From: Metabacillus schmidteae
GTDB lineage: Bacteria; Bacillota; Bacilli; Bacillales; Bacillaceae
Assembly: GCF_903166545.1 (NCBI RefSeq)
Contig: NZ_CAESCH010000001.1
Span: 2,732,001 to 2,796,000 of the forward strand
Length of the DNA: 64,000 nucleotides
Direction of reading: 5' to 3'
Positions 9,229-17,463 of this stretch are shown piece after piece. Under the pieces are notes generated by a model. It did no database searches, was not told the DNA's origin, and was given only the letters and a program-made list of their open reading frames with translations. The position numbers and the translations under genes are program-made. Every line of letters starts with the position of its first letter. The stretch's first letter is position 1.

Positions 9229-10353
9229 TTAGTTTTCATTCATCACTCTTTTTACACGGTATTTACTAATCATTTCTCCACCAATTAAACAAAATAAGAT
9301 TGCCCCTTGTAACATGAATGATAAAGATGACGGTAATCCAATTGTCTGAACACTATAGCCTCCAACAATCAGACCACCAATAAAAATGGAAGATAGAATC
9401 ATAGCGAATGGATTTAATTTTGCAAGCCATGCAACGATAATGGCGGTATACCCATAGCCGGGGGAAATTCCATACATCAGTCTTCCCGCTACTCCTGACA
9501 CCTCTACCATTCCTGCTAAACCAGCCAAACCTCCACTTATCATCATGACGATCAAAATATGTTTATTAATACGTATGCCTGTATATTTTGCAGCTGTTGG
9601 ATTTGCACCTAATAAACGTAACTCGTAGCCCCAACGTGTTTTTAAGGTCAAAAAAGCAAAAAGAATCACAGCTAAAACCGCAAAAAATATTCCTATGTGT
9701 AATCTTGTGTCTCCGATTGTCGCTAATAATTGAGAAGGAACAAATATTGGCGTTCCAGGAAAGTTAAAGCCTTGCGGATCTCTCCATGGACCAAAAACAA
9801 AATAATCTAATAATAAAAGAGCTACATAATTCAACATGAGAGAAGTAATCAATTCATTTACTTGAAAGTATGTACGCGGAATGGCGGTTAATAAGCCCCA
9901 CAATGCACCAGAGACAATACCAACAATGACCATTAAGGGAATATAGATAACTCCCGGTAACTGTGGAAAATAAATCGTAATCGCAGTGGCACCGATCGCC
10001 CCTAATAAAAATTGTCCCTCTGCTCCAATATTCCATATGGAAATACGATAAGCGATTGCTACGCCAAGCCCACAAAGTAAAAGTGGTGTTGCTTTTACAA
10101 GGGTTTCACTTATTCCAAAGCTTGAACCAAAAGCACCATGCAGCATCTTCATATACACAGTAATTGGATTTAGTCCATTTAATAAAATAAAAAGAGCACA
10201 TAGTAGTAAAGCAACGATGATCGAAAGAAGTGGAACAAGGATGCTATTGGATTTTTTGTGTGGATCTAATTCAAAACGGAACGGTAATCCACCCCTTTTT
10301 TTTGTGCTATTACCATTTATGACTGTTTGTTCTATTGATGTTTTTTGATTCAT
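9229..10353 (-). CDS. ABC transporter permease (BMP-associated, NupP-like)
   Basis: This 374-aa membrane protein has a cytoplasmic N-terminal extension of about 40 residues and roughly 9 membrane segments. It is the larger permease of the pair, with family stretches AYRISIWNIGAEGQFLLG near residue 105 and GYGYTAIIVAWLAKLNP near 300. Its ATG overlaps the stop of the ATPase gene by 4 bp, which suggests translational coupling. AAGGAG lies 7 nt upstream of the start. Confidence 0.9.
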   Translation of the reverse strand: MNQKTSIEQTVINGNSTKKRGGLPFRFELDPHKKSNSILVPLLSIIVALLLCALFILLNGLNPITVYMKMLHGAFGSSFGISETLVKATPLLLCGLGVAIAYRISIWNIGAEGQFLLGAIGATAITIYFPQLPGVIYIPLMVIVGIVSGALWGLLTAIPRTYFQVNELITSLMLNYVALLLLDYFVFGPWRDPQGFNFPGTPIFVPSQLLATIGDTRLHIGIFFAVLAVILFAFLTLKTRWGYELRLLGANPTAAKYTGIRINKHILIVMMISGGLAGLAGMVEVSGVAGRLMYGISPGYGYTAIIVAWLAKLNPFAMILSSIFIGGLIVGGYSVQTIGLPSSLSFMLQGAILFCLIGGEMISKYRVKRVMNEN

Positions 10354-11888
10354 AAAACAACTCCTTCCATTGCATCTAAACCAGCCATTAATTGACCGAG
10401 GTATTCTTTTTCTTCTCTCCCCCTTTTGATGACACCATTTATCTTTCCGTTATAAAGAACAAGTATTTTGTCTGATAGCTGCATCACTTCATCTAAGTCT
10501 TCAGAAATAAGCAGAATTGCTCCACCTGAACGTCGAAGATTGAGTAACATTTGATGAACAGCTTCTGTTGCACCTACATCTAATCCTTGTGTAGGATGAA
10601 CTGCGATCATCAACTTTGGATTTTGATCTATTTCCCTTGCAAATAAAAGTTTTTGCTGATTTCCCCCTGAAAGCTGTTGGACAGGACTATGTAAATCTGA
10701 TGTACGGACATCGAAGTTTTTCACCAGCTCACTAGCCCATTGCTCATTTTGTTTCTTTTTTAATAGGCCCCATAATGTTCGTTTTTTTGTTCGATAGGAT
10801 TTAAACAATAAATTTTCAACAACACCTAAGCTTCCAGCAAGGCCGCTCTTCATTCGATCTTCAGGTATATGTGCAATTCCTTTATCAATTAAACTTTGAA
10901 CAGAAGGGTTGACTAATTGTTTGTCATTATAGGTAACAGTTCCACTTGTCCATGGGATAAGCCCTGTTAATGCTTCAGCAAGCTCTTTTTGTCCATTACC
11001 GGCGACTCCGGCAACTCCAATAATTTCATGTTCATGAATAGTAAAATCTATCTGATTCAAAGCATTTGAGCCCTGTTCTGTTTGTACAGTAAGCTTATTC
11101 ACTTGAAGAATAGGTTTCCCTATAGAATGTGGTTCAACAGTTATTCCTTTCGTTACCTCTCTTCCGACCATTAGCTGGGCCAATTCGTGAACGTTTGTTT
11201 CCTCGTTGTTTAAATGGGCAATCATTTTACCTTTTCTCATAACTGAAATCCGATCGGCCACCTCCATGACTTCTTTTAACTTGTGAGTTGTAATAATCAT
11301 TGTTTTTTCATGACGTTTAAGTTCCTGCATCGTTAAAAATAATTGCTCTGCCTCACCAGGTGTTAAAACGGATGTAGGCTCGTCAAAAATGATAATATCC
11401 GCCCCTCTATAGAGTGTTTTGACAATTTCTACACGCTGCTGTTCTCCAACAGAAAGTTGCCAGATAGGGACATTTGTAGGGAATGATAAACCATATTGCT
11501 CGGCAATTTGTTCAATCTCCTTTGATTTACTTTTCATCCAAGATGAACCTCGCCATATTTGCCCTTTTTCTCCGAGAATAATATTTTGAGTAGCTGTTAG
11601 TGTCTGTACTAATCGAAAGTTTTGATGTACCATGCCAATTCCCAGCTTCATAGATTCCTTTGGTGAATATATTTGACTTGGTTGACCATGGATGAAAATT
11701 GATCCGCTATCTGCTTTATAAATGCCTGACAGCATACTCATAATCGTGCTTTTTCCAGCACCATTTTCACCTAGTAATGCATGAATCTCCCCTTTCCTAA
11801 CTGAAAAATTAACATGGTCACTTGCAATTACGGTGCCAAATTTCTTTACGATATCTGTCATCTTAATGGCATAATGATTAGGTGGCAA
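10350..11888 (-). CDS. ABC transporter ATP-binding protein with two ABC domains (NupO-like)
   Basis: This 512-aa protein contains two ABC nucleotide-binding domains in tandem, as is usual for sugar/nucleoside importers of this family. Domain 1 has Walker A GENGAGKS (about residue 42), signature LSVGEQQRVEI (about 145) and Walker B DIIIFDEPT. Domain 2 has GVAGNGQKEL in place of a full Walker A and LSGGNQQKLLFAREI, ending in HPTQGLDVG. The degenerate second Walker A is normal for the family. The start is TTG, with GAGGTGA upstream. It is the first gene of the five-gene operon. Confidence 0.92.
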   Translation of the reverse strand: MPPNHYAIKMTDIVKKFGTVIASDHVNFSVRKGEIHALLGENGAGKSTIMSMLSGIYKADSGSIFIHGQPSQIYSPKESMKLGIGMVHQNFRLVQTLTATQNIILGEKGQIWRGSSWMKSKSKEIEQIAEQYGLSFPTNVPIWQLSVGEQQRVEIVKTLYRGADIIIFDEPTSVLTPGEAEQLFLTMQELKRHEKTMIITTHKLKEVMEVADRISVMRKGKMIAHLNNEETNVHELAQLMVGREVTKGITVEPHSIGKPILQVNKLTVQTEQGSNALNQIDFTIHEHEIIGVAGVAGNGQKELAEALTGLIPWTSGTVTYNDKQLVNPSVQSLIDKGIAHIPEDRMKSGLAGSLGVVENLLFKSYRTKKRTLWGLLKKKQNEQWASELVKNFDVRTSDLHSPVQQLSGGNQQKLLFAREIDQNPKLMIAVHPTQGLDVGATEAVHQMLLNLRRSGGAILLISEDLDEVMQLSDKILVLYNGKINGVIKRGREEKEYLGQLMAGLDAMEGVVL

Positions 11889-12027
11889 TCATCCATCACC
11901 TCAATTATTGGAATTTTCTAAATTATCATCCATATTGGTCGTTCAGTCCACAAGTCTGTAGCATAATGTTACATAGTTATCTTATATTAAGGTCATTTTT
12001 GTAATGAAAAGTTACATAATATAAAAA

Positions 12028-12052
12028 CAGTTTCCCTTTAAATGGGAAACTG
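12028..12052 (-). terminator. terminator after the hutG remnant
   Basis: A 9-bp stem (CAGTTTCCC 12028-12036 with 12044-12052) is followed by TTTTT on the minus strand, 15 bp beyond the hutG stop. It is probably the original hut operon terminator and is still intact. Confidence 0.85.
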
Positions 12053-12067
12053 ATGTGTGGATTATCC

Positions 12068-12470
12068 TTATTTCTTTCCTAACACACAGCCTGTTACAAA
12101 CTGCATCCACGCATAAGCTCCAATTTTTACTGTTTCATCCACTGGTGTATCTTTACTAGGATCCAGGCAAACAAAATCTATATGTTTAATTTTAGAATGC
12201 TTTCCAATTTCTAATAAACTATCAAATAATTCCTCTGTGGTCATTCCACCTGGAGTTGATGCCGGTATCCCTGGAGCAAAAGAGATGTCCAGTACATCAA
12301 GATCAACTGTTACATATATGCGATCCACTTTAGTGGATAAAGTCTTAAGCGCTTGAATGACAGTTGATTTTACTCCTGTCTTCCGTGCTGTTTTTAAAGT
12401 GATGATTTTAGTTTGGTGTTTGTTAGCGAAATCTACTAATGGTTTGGCATTATAATAACCATGTGGACCA
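12068..12470 (-). pseudogene. hutG: hutG remnant (C-terminal part of formimidoylglutamase)
   Basis: About 134 residues of the C-terminal half of an arginase/formimidoylglutamase family protein remain. Metal-binding residues are visible in VTVDLDVLD, followed by SFAPGIPASTPGGM, and the protein ends normally. The N-terminal half, including the first metal-ligand motif, is missing. Upstream, the sequence switches at about 12470-12473 into the N-terminal part of hutH in another reading frame. The family assignment to HutG rather than another arginase-family enzyme rests largely on the adjacent hutH and hutP sequence. The remnant cannot encode a working enzyme. Confidence 0.75.
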
Positions 12471-12737
12471 AGGATCACCAACACCGCATGCATGTGATCG
12501 AATTAAATTGAGCTGCAGGTTTTCAACGTCATCTTTATCTATAAAAACATCACTGAATTTTCCAAAACCTGTTGTAACTCCGTATACAATCTTTCCTTTA
12601 GAGACAATATGCTCAACTGCTTTTCTACTTTCTATCACTTTTTTCATACTATCTTCTGTATACCTAACTTTTTGTCGATCAATAATGATTTTTTGCAGAG
12701 TTTTCAACGTTAGATTTAGACCATTTAACGTAATCAC
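12471..12737 (-). pseudogene. hutH: hutH remnant (N-terminal part of histidine ammonia-lyase)
   Basis: The first 89 codons of histidine ammonia-lyase are recognisable, with YGVTTGFGKFSDV and the nearly invariant LIRSHACGVGDP. Reading then runs into six unrelated codons and a stop. The Ala-Ser-Gly triad that forms the MIO cofactor and most of the enzyme are absent. The GTG start with a GGAGGGAGAAAG site is intact. An internal deletion has removed the rest of hutH and everything up to the middle of hutG (in B. subtilis, hutU and hutI lie between these genes). Confidence 0.88.
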
Positions 12738-12769
12738 CTTTCTCCCTCCATCTTCTTTTAAATAGAAAA

Positions 12770-12814
12770 GGGGACTATATCTATGAAATCATTGGATTTC
12801 AAGATATAGCCCCC
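12770..12814 (-). promoter_or_regulatory. hut leader hairpin, probable HutP-controlled terminator
   Basis: A long hairpin lies between the hutP and hutH remnants: GGGGACTATATCT (12770-12782) with AGATATAGCCCC (12802-12813), plus an inner TGAAATC/GATTTCA stem. On the minus strand it is followed by TTTTCTATTT, so it looks like a terminator. UAG triplets, the kind of motif HutP binds, occur in the RNA before and within it, including two separated by 4 nt. In B. subtilis HutP acts on a terminator at this position. HutP binding here is inferred, not shown. Confidence 0.6.
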
Positions 12815-12840
12815 TACTCACTATTTTGGCTATGGGCATT

Positions 12841-12964
12841 TCATATATGGTTAATTCCCAGACCAATTGTTTCTCATGAGTTGATTTAATTGCATGTCAG
12901 GTTCTACTGATAATAATAGGAGAATTGCTTTCCTCCCAATTAGCCGATCTTTACTCAATGCCAT
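12841..12964 (-). pseudogene. hutP: hutP remnant (both ends joined, middle deleted)
   Basis: The minus strand reads MALSKDRLIGRKAILLLLSV for the first 20 residues, matching the N-terminus of HutP (the IGR..xLLLL pattern), and continues to about residue 29. The sequence then jumps, in another frame, to codons for ETIGLGINHI and a stop at 12841-12843, the typical end of HutP. About 110 central codons, including the histidine/Mg- and RNA-binding core, are missing. The resulting frame ends after 37 codons at 12851. An in-frame ATG at 12982 is an alternative start. Confidence 0.8.
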
Positions 12965-13135
12965 ATAAAACAACTCTTTCATCTGGATTCTTACCTAATA
13001 ACTATTGTCTGTTTCCATTGTATGCGGTGAGAAAATAATTGATCACAATAACTTTGTTAAATAGTTTAAGATTGCTCAAATGTTGTCAATACTTATTATT
13101 GGATACTTTTCAAAAAAATTATAGAGGTGATAAAA

Positions 13136-13591
13136 ATGACAATGCAACGGACGTTTATCATGGTAAAGCCGGATGGTGTAAAACGAGGATTAATTGGGGA
13201 GATTGTGAAACGCTTTGAACAAAAAGGATTTACATTACTCAATGCAGAGTTAATGACAATTGATCGATCAAAAGCGGAATATCATTATGAGGAGCATAAC
13301 GAAAGACCGTTTTTTGGTGAATTAGTTGATTTTATTACATCATCTCCAGTGTTTGCCATGGTATGGGAAGGCGAAAATATTATTGAAGTTTCACGTACGA
13401 TGATTGGTAAAACTAGCCCAACCGAAGCTCAACCAGGCACCATTCGTGGTGATTTTGCTTTCAAAAAAGAAGAAAATGTAATTCATGGCTCAGATTCATT
13501 AGAAAGTGCAGAAAGAGAGATTGCAAATTTCTTTGATCCATTGCAACTTCGTTCTTCTGACCAAATGTATAATAACCGCAAATCAAGTTAA
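13136..13591 (+). CDS. ndk: nucleoside diphosphate kinase
   Basis: This 151-aa cytoplasmic enzyme transfers the gamma-phosphate between nucleoside tri- and diphosphates. It has the family N-terminus [19 protein letters not shown] and the active-site histidine H117 in NVIHGSDS, preceded by R104 in GTIRGDFA. The longest frame begins at a GTG inside the Shine-Dalgarno sequence. The true start is the ATG at 13136, with AGAGGTGAT upstream. The protein is a few residues longer than usual because of a basic C-terminal tail. Its neighbour here is a glutaminase, with a probable terminator between them. Confidence 0.96.
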   Translation: MTMQRTFIMVKPDGVKRGLIGEIVKRFEQKGFTLLNAELMTIDRSKAEYHYEEHNERPFFGELVDFITSSPVFAMVWEGENIIEVSRTMIGKTSPTEAQPGTIRGDFAFKKEENVIHGSDSLESAEREIANFFDPLQLRSSDQMYNNRKSS

Positions 13592-13597
13592 TTATTA

Positions 13598-13648
13598 AAT
13601 GTCTTTTGATTGCATGGACACATTTTCCGGCAACGAAAGACATTTTTA
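13598..13648 (+). terminator. probable terminator after ndk
   Basis: AATGTCTTT (13598-13606) pairs with AAAGACATT (13636-13644) and is followed by T residues. The loop is long (29 nt), so the call is moderate. The glutaminase ribosome binding site follows within 10 nt, so it could also attenuate glsA expression. Confidence 0.5.
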
Positions 13649-13666
13649 CATTGAAGGTGATCATAA

Positions 13667-14596
13667 ATGCTATGTAGAACAAGTGATGAATTACAAAGGT
13701 ATGTGGAAATATCAAAAGAATGGACGAAAAAAGGAAAAGTGGCAGATTATATCCCTGCACTCGGAAAAGAAAACCCCTATGATCTGTCCATTGCAATTCA
13801 TTACCCAAATGGTGAATGTGTGTCAGCAGGAGATATTAAAAAGAAATTCACTCTTCAAAGTATTTCAAAAGTGATTAGCCTTGCTTTTGTGTTAATGGAT
13901 AAGGGGAAAGATTATGTATTTGAACGAGTTGGAATGGAACCAACAGGAGATCCATTTAATTCCATTGCTAAATTGGAGACAATGGCTCCTGCAAAACCAT
14001 TAAATCCGATGATAAATGCCGGAGCACTCGTTGTGACGCATATGATAGAAGGAAGCTCTGTCGAAGAAAGACTCAATCGATTACTATCGTTTGTACAGTG
14101 TCTAACAAATGATCAAGCGGTTACTTTTAATAAAGAAGTCGCTCGATCAGAATTTGAGACTGCAGACTTAAATCGCTCTTTAATTTATTTCCTTAAGCAA
14201 CACGGAATCATAAATGAAGATGTCGAACAATTAATAGACCTTTATTCTAAACAGTGCTCGATTGAAATGAATTGCTTGGACTTAGCGAGGGTCGGTGCAG
14301 TTTTTGCACTGGATGGAGCTGATCCTAAGACTGGAAAACAGCTCATTCCTTCTGATGTTACAAGGATTTGTAAAACGTTTATGGTTACATGCGGGATGTA
14401 CAATGCGTCAGGCGAATTTGCAATAAAAATTGGAATTCCTGCCAAAAGCGGCGTTTCAGGTGGAATTATGGGCTCTGTTCCTGGAAAATTCGGAATTGGA
14501 ATTTTTGGTCCTTCATTAGATGAAAAAGGAAACAGTATTGCGGGTATACGATTATTGGAATTGTTATCAAAAGATTATCAGCTAAGTATGTTTTGA
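13667..14596 (+). CDS. glsA: glutaminase
   Basis: This 309-aa serine-dependent glutaminase hydrolyses L-glutamine to glutamate and ammonia. The SxxK catalytic motif is S65-I-S-K68, in [16 protein letters not shown]. Other family stretches are [11 protein letters not shown] near residue 115, the tyrosine-containing MYNASGEFA near 245 and [10 protein letters not shown] near 262. The length matches the shorter Bacillus glutaminase (YlaM-like) rather than the 327-aa YbgJ. The ATG has AAGGTGATC upstream. Confidence 0.95.
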   Translation: MLCRTSDELQRYVEISKEWTKKGKVADYIPALGKENPYDLSIAIHYPNGECVSAGDIKKKFTLQSISKVISLAFVLMDKGKDYVFERVGMEPTGDPFNSIAKLETMAPAKPLNPMINAGALVVTHMIEGSSVEERLNRLLSFVQCLTNDQAVTFNKEVARSEFETADLNRSLIYFLKQHGIINEDVEQLIDLYSKQCSIEMNCLDLARVGAVFALDGADPKTGKQLIPSDVTRICKTFMVTCGMYNASGEFAIKIGIPAKSGVSGGIMGSVPGKFGIGIFGPSLDEKGNSIAGIRLLELLSKDYQLSMF

Positions 14597-14605
14597 AAAC
14601 TAATT

Positions 14606-14627
14606 GCCCTCCACTATTAGGGAGGGC
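14606..14627 (+). terminator. terminator between glsA and the YitT-family gene
   Basis: GCCCTCC (14606-14612) pairs with GGAGGGC (14621-14627) and is followed by TTTTCTCTTTT. It serves glsA and may also work for the convergent YitT-family gene. Confidence 0.85.
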
Positions 14628-14639
14628 TTTTCTCTTTTA

Positions 14640-15221
14640 TTAAACAGGATGACTAGATTTAGATGAAATAAAGGTTGTCGTTAACCCAACCGCCAATATT
14701 GTCACACAGGAAAGTAAGAATGTTTCACCTGAAATTAACAAGCCTCCGAGCAAAATAACGACAGCATCAATGAAAAAGATCAAGATTCCAACATTAATCC
14801 CGGTCTTTTCGAATAGAAATTGAGCTAATAAATCTGTTCCTCCAGTACTTGTACCGATTCGAAGCATCAATCCAATTCCAAGTCCTACTAATATCCCTCC
14901 AATAATCGAGCTTATAAGAGGAGCTAGGTGAATGATTCCTGAAAAAGGCTTCATCAAATCGATAAAGAAAGAAGAAATAAGCATTCCATGCAAGCTATTA
15001 TAAAAGTATTTTCGATAATAAATCCATGCGATGAAAAAAATTGGAATACTCAGGAAAATAATCATCAGTCCTGCTTTTAACCCCAATAAATAATGCAAGA
15101 TTAATCCTATTCCTATAATTCCTCCATCTAACACTTTATATGGTGTTAAAAATAAATTGATGCCTATTGATAGAATAATACTACCAATACTAATCATGAC
15201 ACCGATTCTCACATACTTCAT
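14640..15221 (-). CDS. YitT family membrane protein (DUF161)
   Basis: This 193-aa integral membrane protein has five or six membrane segments. It shows the DUF161 pattern NLFLTPYKVLDGGIIGIGLI near residue 25, and GLMLRIGTSTGGTDLLAQ near 120. Many family members carry a C-terminal DUF2179 domain; this one ends straight after the membrane region. Its function is not established. The ATG has a GGGGGAGAG site. It converges on glsA. Confidence 0.85.
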   Translation of the reverse strand: MKYVRIGVMISIGSIILSIGINLFLTPYKVLDGGIIGIGLILHYLLGLKAGLMIIFLSIPIFFIAWIYYRKYFYNSLHGMLISSFFIDLMKPFSGIIHLAPLISSIIGGILVGLGIGLMLRIGTSTGGTDLLAQFLFEKTGINVGILIFFIDAVVILLGGLLISGETFLLSCVTILAVGLTTTFISSKSSHPV

Positions 15222-15324
15222 GTCTCTCCCCCAAAATAGGACATGTTATAGTTTATGAGAGTATTCGGAAGAATATTTATTTTGAATAGAAAGGTTGATT
15301 TTATTTTTTTGCTTGTACCTAATG

Positions 15325-15636
15325 TTATGTATCACCCAAGTAATCCGTTATATAGATAAAGGTATATTTACGTACTAAATAGTTACTAAGTACACCTTGT
15401 GTTTGCTTGTCAGTTGGTGGATCTGTGAAGGTATAAGCCTTTGCATTCATTTTTTCATAATTTTCTTTATCAACTTCATTGTGGTACGTATCATCAACAA
15501 TACCAGAGGTAAAGGCTTGAATCGGATAGCCTGTAAAAAAGACATATGTTCTTAGGGACATATGTGGTGTTGAATGAAGTATATAAATTACAATAATTAG
15601 AGTTATTAATGGTATCCAGGTTCTTTGTTTTTTCAT
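15325..15636 (-). CDS. small membrane-anchored protein of unknown function
   Basis: This 103-aa protein has one N-terminal hydrophobic segment (about residues 8-25) preceded by positive residues. An outward-facing hydrophilic domain rich in Tyr and Asp follows. I do not recognise the family. A TGAGGAG site precedes the ATG. The region upstream to 15912 is AT-rich and has no further gene. Confidence 0.65.
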   Translation of the reverse strand: MKKQRTWIPLITLIIVIYILHSTPHMSLRTYVFFTGYPIQAFTSGIVDDTYHNEVDKENYEKMNAKAYTFTDPPTDKQTQGVLSNYLVRKYTFIYITDYLGDT

Positions 15637-15912
15637 ACTATTCTCCTCAAATATAGACTCCTTTATTAATTATATGAAATTGCTAAACTAAAAGTTATCT
15701 TGATTTTACTATATTATCCATTTAATAACTAATAAAAAAAGGATCTTTTCTTAAAGATTGTTGGTTTAGTCTTCAATTAGCTATACACTCTAATGATTAC
15801 TTTAGCGACAAAGTTTATATCAATAACCATGTGAAACATCGCATCTATCTTATTGGTATACAACCATAATATGGTATAATATTGTAGCTGTTTCAATAGA
15901 AAGGATTATAAG

Positions 15913-16296
15913 ATGCTAGTAGAGAAATTACCTATCATTAAATTTATTAAATATAGTTTTGTGGGGATATTTTGTACAGGAATTTATTTTCTTTGCATGT
16001 TTCTCCTAGTGGAAATATGGCAGGGAAATCCAGTTATTAGTGCCATGATTTCCTTTGTTATCATGACAATAGCTTCATTCTTTTTGAATAAAAAGTATAC
16101 ATTTGGTGGGGCTTATTCACATCATGAATTATTACGATTTTCAATTGTAGCGATTATAGGGTTTTTCTTGAATTTAGGAATTATGTTTCTTATCGTAAGT
16201 GTATTTGACTTTCATTATTTGATTGGTGAACTGGTGACTATTTTTGTCATACCGTTCGTGAATTTTTGTTTGAATTATTATTGGACATTTAAATAG
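15913..16296 (+). CDS. GtrA family membrane protein
   Basis: This 127-aa protein has four membrane segments and the GtrA pattern: KYSFVGIFCTGIYF at the N-terminus, then SFFLNKKYTFGG, and FCLNYYWTFK at the end. GtrA-like proteins are thought to flip lipid-linked sugars used to decorate cell-wall polymers. No glycosyltransferase gene is adjacent, so the role here is open. The start has an AAAGGAT site. Confidence 0.88.
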   Translation: MLVEKLPIIKFIKYSFVGIFCTGIYFLCMFLLVEIWQGNPVISAMISFVIMTIASFFLNKKYTFGGAYSHHELLRFSIVAIIGFFLNLGIMFLIVSVFDFHYLIGELVTIFVIPFVNFCLNYYWTFK

Positions 16297-16397
16297 ATTG
16301 GCAACTTCAACTTTCCAATATAAGAGTCCACCTAGGAGAGATTTTTGGGCACGCTGAATGGGAATTTTGGCATTGAATTATTATAAAATGAAAATGG

Positions 16398-16420
16398 ACC
16401 TTAATCTTAAAGATTAAGGT
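16398..16420 (-). terminator. terminator of the coat-like protein gene
   Basis: A 10-bp stem (ACCTTAATCT 16398-16407 with 16411-16420) is followed on the minus strand by CCATTTTCATTTT. It is close to the stop of the Gly/Tyr-rich gene. Confidence 0.75.
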
Positions 16421-16434
16421 TCAATGTAAAATTC

Positions 16435-16728
16435 TCAATAGTAATATGGATACGAAGGATAGTAAGGATAGTAAGGATAAGGATAAGGATATCCATAGCC
16501 ATATGGATATGCTAATGAACCAGCTAAAAGTCCTCCTAAAACTCCTCCTAAGAAAGGTGCTCCCCAAAATGGTCTCCCAAATCCGAATCCAAACGGTCTC
16601 CCAAATCCAAACCCAAAAGGTCTTCCAAATCCAAACGGTCTACCAAAAGGTCTTCCGAAAATTCGTGTATCGTTAGGATTAATTTCATTAAACTCATTTA
16701 CCATTGGTACTTGATATTCATTTTGCAT
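16435..16728 (-). CDS. glycine/phenylalanine/tyrosine-rich repeat protein, probable spore coat or surface protein
   Basis: This 97-aa low-complexity protein has a short polar N-terminus (about 22 residues) and then four to five GRPFGFG-type repeats. A small Gly-rich hydrophobic stretch (GGVLGGLLAGS) and a Tyr/Pro-rich tail of PYPY and PSYPYYY type follow. Proteins of this composition are typical of spore coats and self-associating surface layers in Bacillus. That role is inferred from composition only. A GGGAGGAG site precedes the ATG and it has its own terminator. Confidence 0.75.
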   Translation of the reverse strand: MQNEYQVPMVNEFNEINPNDTRIFGRPFGRPFGFGRPFGFGFGRPFGFGFGRPFWGAPFLGGVLGGLLAGSLAYPYGYGYPYPYPYYPYYPSYPYYY

Positions 16729-16840
16729 ATAAGTACTCCTCCCTTTTTCACTATAAACTTATGCGAGTTGGGAGCGGAATTCTTGGGTATTTACCTATAT
16801 ATAGAGAAAAACACCCAAAAATTGTGAAAAATGTTACTCT

Positions 16841-17341
16841 TCATTTGATAAATAACACCATTAACTCATCATCATAATACGTATCATCAATTTTTAATGC
16901 CCTTTTTTCAATTCCGTACGATTCAAAACCTAAAGAAGTGTAAAGTTGTTTTGCCGGTAGATTGCTTGCAGTTACGGTCAGATAAATCTGTTCTATTTTC
17001 GGCTTGTTTTTAGCCATTGTAGTTAGTTCTGTGATGAGTCTTTTTCCGATTCCTTCATATCGAAAATCTTGATGAACATATACTGCCACAATTGTTGCAC
17101 GATGTTGAATTTTCTTTTTCGTTTCAACAACTAATGTGGCAACACCGACTAAGTCTTCTTCGATAAATGCCCCGAGAGTGTAGGAATGCCCGGAATTTAG
17201 CCTTACTTCCGTTTGTTGAATTGACATGTCTTTTTCTTCTTCATAGCTTGAGCTAAAAGCTTCCGGATTATTATGTAATGCTTCTAAGCGTAAGGATTTA
17301 TATTTAGTTGAATCTGATTCTGTTAGCAATCGAATCTTCAT
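16841..17341 (-). CDS. GNAT family N-acetyltransferase
   Basis: This 166-aa protein has the GNAT fold: strand-loop VAVYVHQDFRYEGIGKRLI near residues 90-108 (acetyl-CoA binding), and AKQLYTSLGFESYGIEKRAL near 130-150. Its substrate is unknown. The ATG is preceded by GGAGGTCTTTAC. It is transcribed alone, divergently from the membrane-protein gene at 17464. Confidence 0.85.
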   Translation of the reverse strand: MKIRLLTESDSTKYKSLRLEALHNNPEAFSSSYEEEKDMSIQQTEVRLNSGHSYTLGAFIEEDLVGVATLVVETKKKIQHRATIVAVYVHQDFRYEGIGKRLITELTTMAKNKPKIEQIYLTVTASNLPAKQLYTSLGFESYGIEKRALKIDDTYYDDELMVLFIK

Positions 17342-17363
17342 ATGTAAAGACCTCCAATTATTT

Positions 17364-17404
17364 TTGGGACAAGGAACCTGTCCCCCTGTTCCTCCCCCTG
17401 TTCC
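17364..17404. repeat. small palindrome plus 12-bp tandem duplication
   Basis: GGGACA and TGTCCC flank a short centre (17366-17384). They are followed by two perfect copies of TCCCCCTGTTCC (17381-17392 and 17393-17404). The GGGACA..TGTCCC motif resembles dispersed repeats I associate with Bacillaceae intergenic regions, but its copy number elsewhere cannot be seen here. Confidence 0.5.
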
Positions 17405-17463
17405 TCATATTTTGTGTATTAATTACACATGATAATAGGAAAGGTTGAAGAGTTGGTGATTTT

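Noticed and set aside
11911..11925. CodY-box-like sequence AATTTTCTAAATTAT upstream of the BMP-type importer operon
   Set aside because: Four mismatches to the consensus as I know it; too weak to claim without binding data.
11889..12027. Purine riboswitch or PurR box before the importer operon
   Set aside because: No conserved purine-aptamer core and no paired PurBox could be found in the leader.
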